From contig CAYJRR010000060.1 in NCBI GenBank assembly GCA_964372275.1, positions 1-27,355 of the forward strand: a DNA stretch of 27,355 bases, in the 5' to 3' direction. Of the stretch, positions 23,545 to 27,355 are shown piece after piece (within the stretch, counting starts at the first letter, position 1; every line of letters begins with the position of its first letter). The notes under the pieces are model-generated. The model worked only from the letters and a program-made list of their open reading frames with translations, had not been told where the DNA came from and made no database searches. Position numbers and translations under genes: made by a program. This DNA is from CAYJRR01 sp964372275 [NCBI: uncultured bacterium]. GTDB taxonomy: Bacteria > CAYJRR01.

Positions 23545-24408
23545 ATGACGGTTTCGGTGGGCTACGACTTCGACGAGCGCCACGTGGAGGTGGACGGCGT
23601 CGACATCGCCTACGTCGACCTCGCTCCCGACGGCGGCGCGCGCGAGCCGCCGCTCCTCCTGGTGCACGGCCTCGGCGCGACGCTCGACCACTGGTCGATG
23701 GTGTTGCCCCTGCTTTCGCGGCGGCGACGCGTCCTCGCCCTCGACCTTCCGGGGTTCGGGCGGTCGTCGAAACCGGAGTTGGCCTACACGCCGACCGTGT
23801 ACGTCTCGCTCCTCGCCGCGTTCGCGTCGCGCGTGGGCCTGGAGACCTTCGACCTGGGTGGCCATTCGATGGGAGGGGCGATCTGCGCCGAGTACGTGCT
23901 CACCCATCCGGAGCGGGTCCGGCGCCTGATCCTGACCGACGCCGCCGGAATGACGCCGATGCCGAAGCGGCTGTTGACGTACCTGGCCCATCGATTCGAG
24001 ACGAGGGTCGATCCCTCGCGGATCGTCCTCCCGCCGCGACTGGTCCGCTTCATGGTCGGACTCGTGATGCCGGACGACCTTCCCTTCGCGCAGAAGAGCG
24101 TCGATCGTATCCTTGCCTCGATGGGCGAAACCGACTGGCCGCAGCGCGTCCGTTCGTTCGTCCGCTCGATCTCCGGACTCTCCGAAGCGCGGGTGCGCTC
24201 GCGCCTGGCGGAGTTCGGGACGCCGACGCTGATCGTGTGGGGGGCGCGCGACCGACTTCTGCCTCTGCGCCATGGCCAACGGCTCCACCGCGGGATCCGC
24301 GGCAGCCAACTCGTCGTTTTTCCCGAGACGGGCCACTGTCCGATGATCGAGCGCCCGGACCTCTACGCCGACGAGGTCGAGCGCTTCCTGGCCGAAGGGG
24401 CGCCGTGA
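23545..24408 (+). CDS. Alpha/beta-hydrolase
   Basis: 287 residues from the ATG at 23545. The fold is clear: LLLVHGLGATLDHWSMV (oxyanion region), VLALDLPGFGRSSKP, nucleophile elbow GGHSMGG with Ser108, Asp236 in WGARDRLLP and His264 in ETGHCPMIERP, a complete catalytic triad. It lacks a signal peptide, so it is probably cytoplasmic. Family members include esterases, lipases, haloperoxidase-like enzymes and C-C hydrolases, and substrate cannot be read from sequence. It lies six bp after the TPR gene and overlaps the zinc-ribbon gene by four bp. Confidence 0.92.
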   Translation: MTVSVGYDFDERHVEVDGVDIAYVDLAPDGGAREPPLLLVHGLGATLDHWSMVLPLLSRRRRVLALDLPGFGRSSKPELAYTPTVYVSLLAAFASRVGLETFDLGGHSMGGAICAEYVLTHPERVRRLILTDAAGMTPMPKRLLTYLAHRFETRVDPSRIVLPPRLVRFMVGLVMPDDLPFAQKSVDRILASMGETDWPQRVRSFVRSISGLSEARVRSRLAEFGTPTLIVWGARDRLLPLRHGQRLHRGIRGSQLVVFPETGHCPMIERPDLYADEVERFLAEGAP

Positions 24409-25346
24409 CGCACGGTGTGACCTGTCCGTCGTGCGCGGCGCAGATCGAGATCGGTGCCAGCGTCCTGTTCGTGACCTGCCCGGTGTGCCGGACGCGCTTC
24501 GCCCCGTCGGACGCGATCGACGGACCGATCCTCGAGATCGGGGAGATCCCGGAGGATCTCGCGATCGACGAGGAGGGGGCGGAGCCGGGGTTCGAGGCGA
24601 TGCCGCTGGAGGGGGACGGCGAGGCCGCCGAGGAGGCGGACGACGCCGAAACCGGTGCCGAGTCGGCCGCCGTACCGGTTGCCGACTCCGGTGCCGAATC
24701 CGCATCCGCGACGGAGACCGCGTCCGAGGCGGATCCCGAATCGGTCGGCGCAGTCGCGCCCGCCGCCGCGGCTCCGCCCGCCCCCGCCTCGCGGTCCGAC
24801 GCGGTCGCCGTGCCGGTGACCGTTGCGCCGTCGGCCGAGCCGCCGTGGGCGACCTCGTCGACCTGGAACTCGCCTGCCGCCCCCGCGCGCACGCCGAGAA
24901 CCCCGCGCAAATCGCATCCCCGAGCCCGCATCGACGACCGCCCGTGGATCTCGGTCCGCGCGCGGATCGTGCTCGCGCTGGGACTGCTGATCGCCCTCGG
25001 GGGGGGCGCGACCGGCTGGGTCCTGTGGACGCGCGCCCACCGGCTCCGGAGCGCCCCCGACGATCCGACCACGATCGCGCCGATGCCGGACGGGACGGCC
25101 GCGGTCGTCGCCACCGCCGGCACGGCGATCGCCGGGAGCGACGGCTCCGCGGCGTTCGCCGGCACCGCGGGAACGGCGACGATCGGAACGGGCGCGGACG
25201 CCTCGATGGGCGAGGGCGCGGCGGCGATCCTCTCGACGGCGGGCGAGCCCGTGCTGGAATTGCCTCCGACGTCGACCCCCAGGCCGACGCCGAAGCCGAA
25301 GCTGCCGAAAAAGGCAACGCCACGCGGAACGCCACGGCGCCGCTGA
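24405..25346 (+). CDS. Zinc-ribbon protein with acidic linker and one membrane helix
   Basis: 313 residues from a GTG in a GTGA overlap. The N-terminus is a zinc ribbon with Cys at 7, 10, 25 and 28 (VTCPSCAAQIEIG, VTCPVCRTRF), similar to MJ0042-type ribbons of deltaproteobacterial membrane proteins. Residues about 40-170 are acidic, then Ala/Ser/Pro-rich and probably disordered. A basic patch (RKSHPRARIDDRPW) precedes one transmembrane helix at about 187-209 (IVLALGLLIALGGGATGWVL). The remaining 100 residues are Thr/Ala/Gly-rich and end in Pro/Lys repeats (STPRPTPKPKLPKKATPRG). The cytoplasmic ribbon and external tail suggest a sensor or tether. The open frame extends upstream, but homology and the overlapping start place the gene here. 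Confidence 0.8.
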   Translation: MTHGVTCPSCAAQIEIGASVLFVTCPVCRTRFAPSDAIDGPILEIGEIPEDLAIDEEGAEPGFEAMPLEGDGEAAEEADDAETGAESAAVPVADSGAESASATETASEADPESVGAVAPAAAAPPAPASRSDAVAVPVTVAPSAEPPWATSSTWNSPAAPARTPRTPRKSHPRARIDDRPWISVRARIVLALGLLIALGGGATGWVLWTRAHRLRSAPDDPTTIAPMPDGTAAVVATAGTAIAGSDGSAAFAGTAGTATIGTGADASMGEGAAAILSTAGEPVLELPPTSTPRPTPKPKLPKKATPRGTPRRR

Positions 25347-25417
25347 TCGCTTCCTGATACCTTCCGGTCACGACTCCGGCTCCGACTCCCTTCCCGGGTC
25401 TTCTCGCGGATGGGCGC

Positions 25418-26320
25418 ATGCGCTACCGTCGCCCCACCATGATCCGCGTCGCCGACGTGCAGAAGCGCCTCGGGATCGTCGGGCGCGCCGAGGAGCTCGG
25501 GTCCCTGCTCGCCTGCGCGGAGGCGGGGCGGCACGTGTTGCTCGAAGGGCCGGTCGGCGTGGGCAAGACGGCGCTGGCGCGGGCGGTGGCGTCGGCGTTG
25601 GGACGGCCGATCGTGCGCGTCGACGGAGATGGGCGGTACACCGAGCAGAAGCTCACCGGCTGGTTCGATCCTCCGGCGGTGATGCGCGGCGGATATTCGG
25701 CCGACGCCTTCCTGGCCGGTCCATTGGTGGAGGCGATGCGCGGCGGCGGCGTCCTGTTCGTGAACGAGCTGAACCGCATGCCGGAAGGGGTCCAGAACGT
25801 GCTCCTTCCGGTGCTGGACGAAGGGGAGGTCCAGGTTCCGAAGCTCGGAGCGGTGAAGGCGGCGCCCGGATTCTGGACGATCGCCACCCAGAACCCGCGC
25901 GAGTTCGTGGCGACGAGCCATCTCTCGGAGGCGCTGCTCGACCGTTTCGAGCTGGTCGTGTTGCGGCATCCGCCGGCCGCCGACGAAACCGAGATCTGCC
26001 GGCGCGAGGTTCTGTCGGCGCTGGGGACCGCTTCCGCTCCGGTCGACTCGATCGTCGCGTCGGCGGTCGCACTGGTCCGGGCGACGCGGAACGACGCTCG
26101 TCTCCGCCGCGGGGCGTCGGTCCGCGCGGCGATCTCCGTGGCGCTGCTCGCCCTCCGATTCGCCGATTCCGGCGAGTCGGCCTCCGCGGCGCTCGCGCGC
26201 GCGGCGCTCCTCGCGCTTCCCACCCGCGTGGAGCCGGCCGACGACGCGACGCTGCCGCTCGACGAGATCCTGACGGAGTTGGCGGCGGCGGCCGCCACCG
26301 TCTCAAAAAAAAAAGCCTGA
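25418..26320 (+). CDS. MoxR-type AAA+ ATPase
   Basis: 300 residues from the ATG at 25418; an ATG at 25439 (MIRVADVQKRLGIVG) is also possible. MoxR ATPases act with VWA proteins as chaperones that assemble or metallate protein complexes. Walker A is GPVGVGKT (44-51). Walker B is VLFVNE (112-117) with Asn where Asp is usual, followed by LNRMPEGVQNVLLPVLDEGEV. Sensor 1 is TIATQNPRE and the Arg finger region is SEALLDRFELVVLRHPP. The gene ends in an A10 run (26305-26314) coding SKKKA and a TGA. In the -1 frame there is no stop after the run, and reading continues into the VWA gene. A 71-bp gap without features separates it from the zinc-ribbon gene. Confidence 0.9.
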   Translation: MRYRRPTMIRVADVQKRLGIVGRAEELGSLLACAEAGRHVLLEGPVGVGKTALARAVASALGRPIVRVDGDGRYTEQKLTGWFDPPAVMRGGYSADAFLAGPLVEAMRGGGVLFVNELNRMPEGVQNVLLPVLDEGEVQVPKLGAVKAAPGFWTIATQNPREFVATSHLSEALLDRFELVVLRHPPAADETEICRREVLSALGTASAPVDSIVASAVALVRATRNDARLRRGASVRAAISVALLALRFADSGESASAALARAALLALPTRVEPADDATLPLDEILTELAAAAATVSKKKA

Positions 26321-26344
26321 CCGGTGAGCGGTCGCTCGTGCCGG
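26305..26344 (+). promoter_or_regulatory. Candidate -1 frameshift or transcriptional slippage site (A10 plus hairpin)
   Basis: Ten consecutive A bases (26305-26314) end the ATPase gene. Six nt later (GCCTGA) a potential hairpin spans 26321-26344: outer CCGG/CCGG, inner GAGCG/CGCTC with a 2-nt GT loop and a small internal bulge. A shift to -1 reads on as SLTGERSLVPG into the VWA frame with no stop. A slippery A-run followed at this spacing by a hairpin is the layout of known bacterial sites such as dnaX. GGAG at 26275-26278 is too distant to be a standard stimulator. Confidence 0.55.
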
Positions 26345-27252
26345 GGATGTCGGCGATCCCGGGACGTTCGGGCGCCGACGCCGGCGACGCGGAGGACGAC
26401 GAGCCGCTGTTCGTCGCCCCGGAGACCGCCGCACGACTCGGTGGCGGCGATCCCGATCTCGTCGACGACTGGCAGCTCGCCGTGCAGTTCGCCACCTGGA
26501 AACGGCTCCTGAACGCCCATCCGCGCCGCCTGGGACGGGCGCGCCGCCGCGCCGTCGCCGCGGTGGTTCGGCGGGCGCGCGAGATCCTGCAGCGCCAATC
26601 GCGTCCGACCGAAGTGGTGCTCGCCGACTGGACCCCCGGCTCGCCCGGCGAGCTCGACGTCGACGAGACGCTCGACCGCGCGTCCGGTCGTCCGAATCCG
26701 GGTCCGGAGGACCTGGTCGTCGCCGATCGCCGGGAGAAGCGCGCCGACCTGGCGTTGGCGCTCGACGTCTCGCTCTCCATGGCGGGGGAGAACCTGGCGC
26801 TGGTGGCGGTCGCCGCGGCCGTGCTGGCGCTGCGCGCCGATCCGCGCGACCTTTCCGTCGTCGCCTTCGAGACGCACGCCCAGCTCCTCACCGCCCGAGG
26901 CGACGCGACCACGGCGGAGGAGGTGGTGCGCCGGATCCTCGAGATTCCGGCCGGCGGATTCACCAACATCGAGGCCGGGCTCGACGAAGCCGCCAAGGCG
27001 CTGCGCGCGAGCCGAAGTCCGCGCCGCGCGGTGATCCTCGTCTCCGACGGAAAGTCGACGGAGGGAGGGGATCCGCGCGAGGCGGCACGACGGGCCCCTC
27101 GGCTTCACGTCGTCCACATCGGAAAGGATCCGCACGGCCGGCGGCTGTCCCGGCGGCTGGCCACGGTCGGCGAAGGGGCGTTCGAGTCGGCGCCCGGCTA
27201 CCGACAGCTGCCGGCGGCGATGGACCGGCTTTCCCGTCGAATTTTTCGCTAA
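26338..27252 (+). CDS. VWA-domain protein, partner of the MoxR ATPase
   Basis: 304 residues if it starts at the GTG at 26338, but this start has only weak ribosome binding sequence and lies within the hairpin noted above; an ATG at 26347 is another option. Residues about 40-90 are helical and basic. The von Willebrand A domain begins near 136 (RADLALALDVSLSMAG) and has a complete MIDAS: D143-x-S145-x-S147, T209 (GGFTNIEAG) and D237 (LVSDGKST). It ends in SRRIFR. The layout resembles the C-terminal half of ChlD or CoxE-type proteins that work with AAA ATPases in metal insertion or complex assembly. It may also be made as a C-terminal extension of the ATPase by -1 frameshifting. The client is unknown. 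Confidence 0.88.
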   Translation: MPGMSAIPGRSGADAGDAEDDEPLFVAPETAARLGGGDPDLVDDWQLAVQFATWKRLLNAHPRRLGRARRRAVAAVVRRAREILQRQSRPTEVVLADWTPGSPGELDVDETLDRASGRPNPGPEDLVVADRREKRADLALALDVSLSMAGENLALVAVAAAVLALRADPRDLSVVAFETHAQLLTARGDATTAEEVVRRILEIPAGGFTNIEAGLDEAAKALRASRSPRRAVILVSDGKSTEGGDPREAARRAPRLHVVHIGKDPHGRRLSRRLATVGEGAFESAPGYRQLPAAMDRLSRRIFR

Positions 27253-27304
27253 ATTTTCAAACAATTGGAACTTTCCGCCGCGCGGGCGTGGGCCGGCGGA
27301 GCGC

Positions 27305-27334
27305 TTGACAGGGGCCCCTATAACAAGGCATCAT
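27305..27334 (+). promoter_or_regulatory. Possible sigma-70 promoter for a gene beyond the window
   Basis: A perfect TTGACA (27305-27310) is followed after 18 nt by CATCAT (27329-27334), a four-of-six match to a -10 box. A GGGGCCCC palindrome lies in the spacer and the downstream sequence turns AT-rich to the end of the window. The 103-bp tail after the VWA gene otherwise shows nothing recognisable. Confidence 0.4.
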
Positions 27335-27355
27335 TTTGACCATAATTTACCCTCA

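Noticed and set aside
26324-26512. GTG-started short open frame at the beginning of the VWA gene
   Set aside because: It is in a different frame, is Arg/Ser-rich, and overlaps the VWA coding sequence.
27305-27324. TTGACA and TATAAC as a promoter pair
   Set aside because: They are only 8 nt apart; the 18-nt CATCAT alternative was listed instead.
1-27355. CRISPR arrays, tRNA or rRNA genes, transposases, phage or toxin-antitoxin genes
   Set aside because: None seen by reading; the repeats present are not spaced like CRISPR repeats.

Overview
The window is a GC-rich, densely packed bacterial chromosome segment with about 21 protein genes on both strands and no gap over 170 bp. I see no tRNA, rRNA, CRISPR array, insertion sequence or phage gene. 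Several features point to Myxococcota or a related deltaproteobacterial lineage: an MglA-like GTPase beside a FrzS-like pseudo-receiver/coiled-coil protein, a GH18 protein with an Asp-rich linker and a MYXO-CTERM-like tail, and a MinD-like ATPase followed by a J-domain/RodZ-like HTH protein. GTG and TTG starts are common. This placement is inference.

Layout. 1-687 (+): 3' part of an MglA-like GTPase. 733-7767 (-): a tightly spaced set transcribed as propeller lipoprotein 2, propeller lipoprotein 1, alanine dehydrogenase, FrzS-like protein. 7899-12402 (+): comEC, hisS and a HEAT-repeat protein. 12403-12565: an AT-rich inverted repeat made of 7-bp units. 12566-13654 (+): mannose-1-phosphate guanylyltransferase, converging on an outer-membrane beta-barrel gene (13657-14817, -). 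14956-25346 (+): a long co-directional run of GH18 protein, SelA, HNH nuclease, MinD-like ATPase, J/HTH protein, a small conserved protein, RluD-type pseudouridine synthase, PgeF/YfiH laccase-domain protein, TPR protein, alpha/beta hydrolase and zinc-ribbon membrane protein. Many of these overlap by 4-7 bp. 25418-27252 (+): a MoxR-type AAA ATPase and a VWA-domain protein.

Two signals stand out. First, a roughly 45-bp element with two short hairpins occurs at least five times between 15.0 and 21.6 kb, in both orientations, always inside a coding sequence and in frame (GH18, selA, the minD-like gene, and twice in tandem in the rluD-like gene). A diverged composite relative lies in pgeF. The consensus has no stop codon in any of six frames, so it resembles a selfish palindromic element that colonises genes, as Rickettsia palindromic elements do. 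Second, the ATPase and VWA genes are joined at an A10 run with a potential hairpin 6 nt downstream. The VWA frame is -1 and open straight from the run. This is the layout of a programmed -1 frameshift or transcriptional-slippage site that would yield both a free ATPase and a ChlD-like AAA-VWA fusion.
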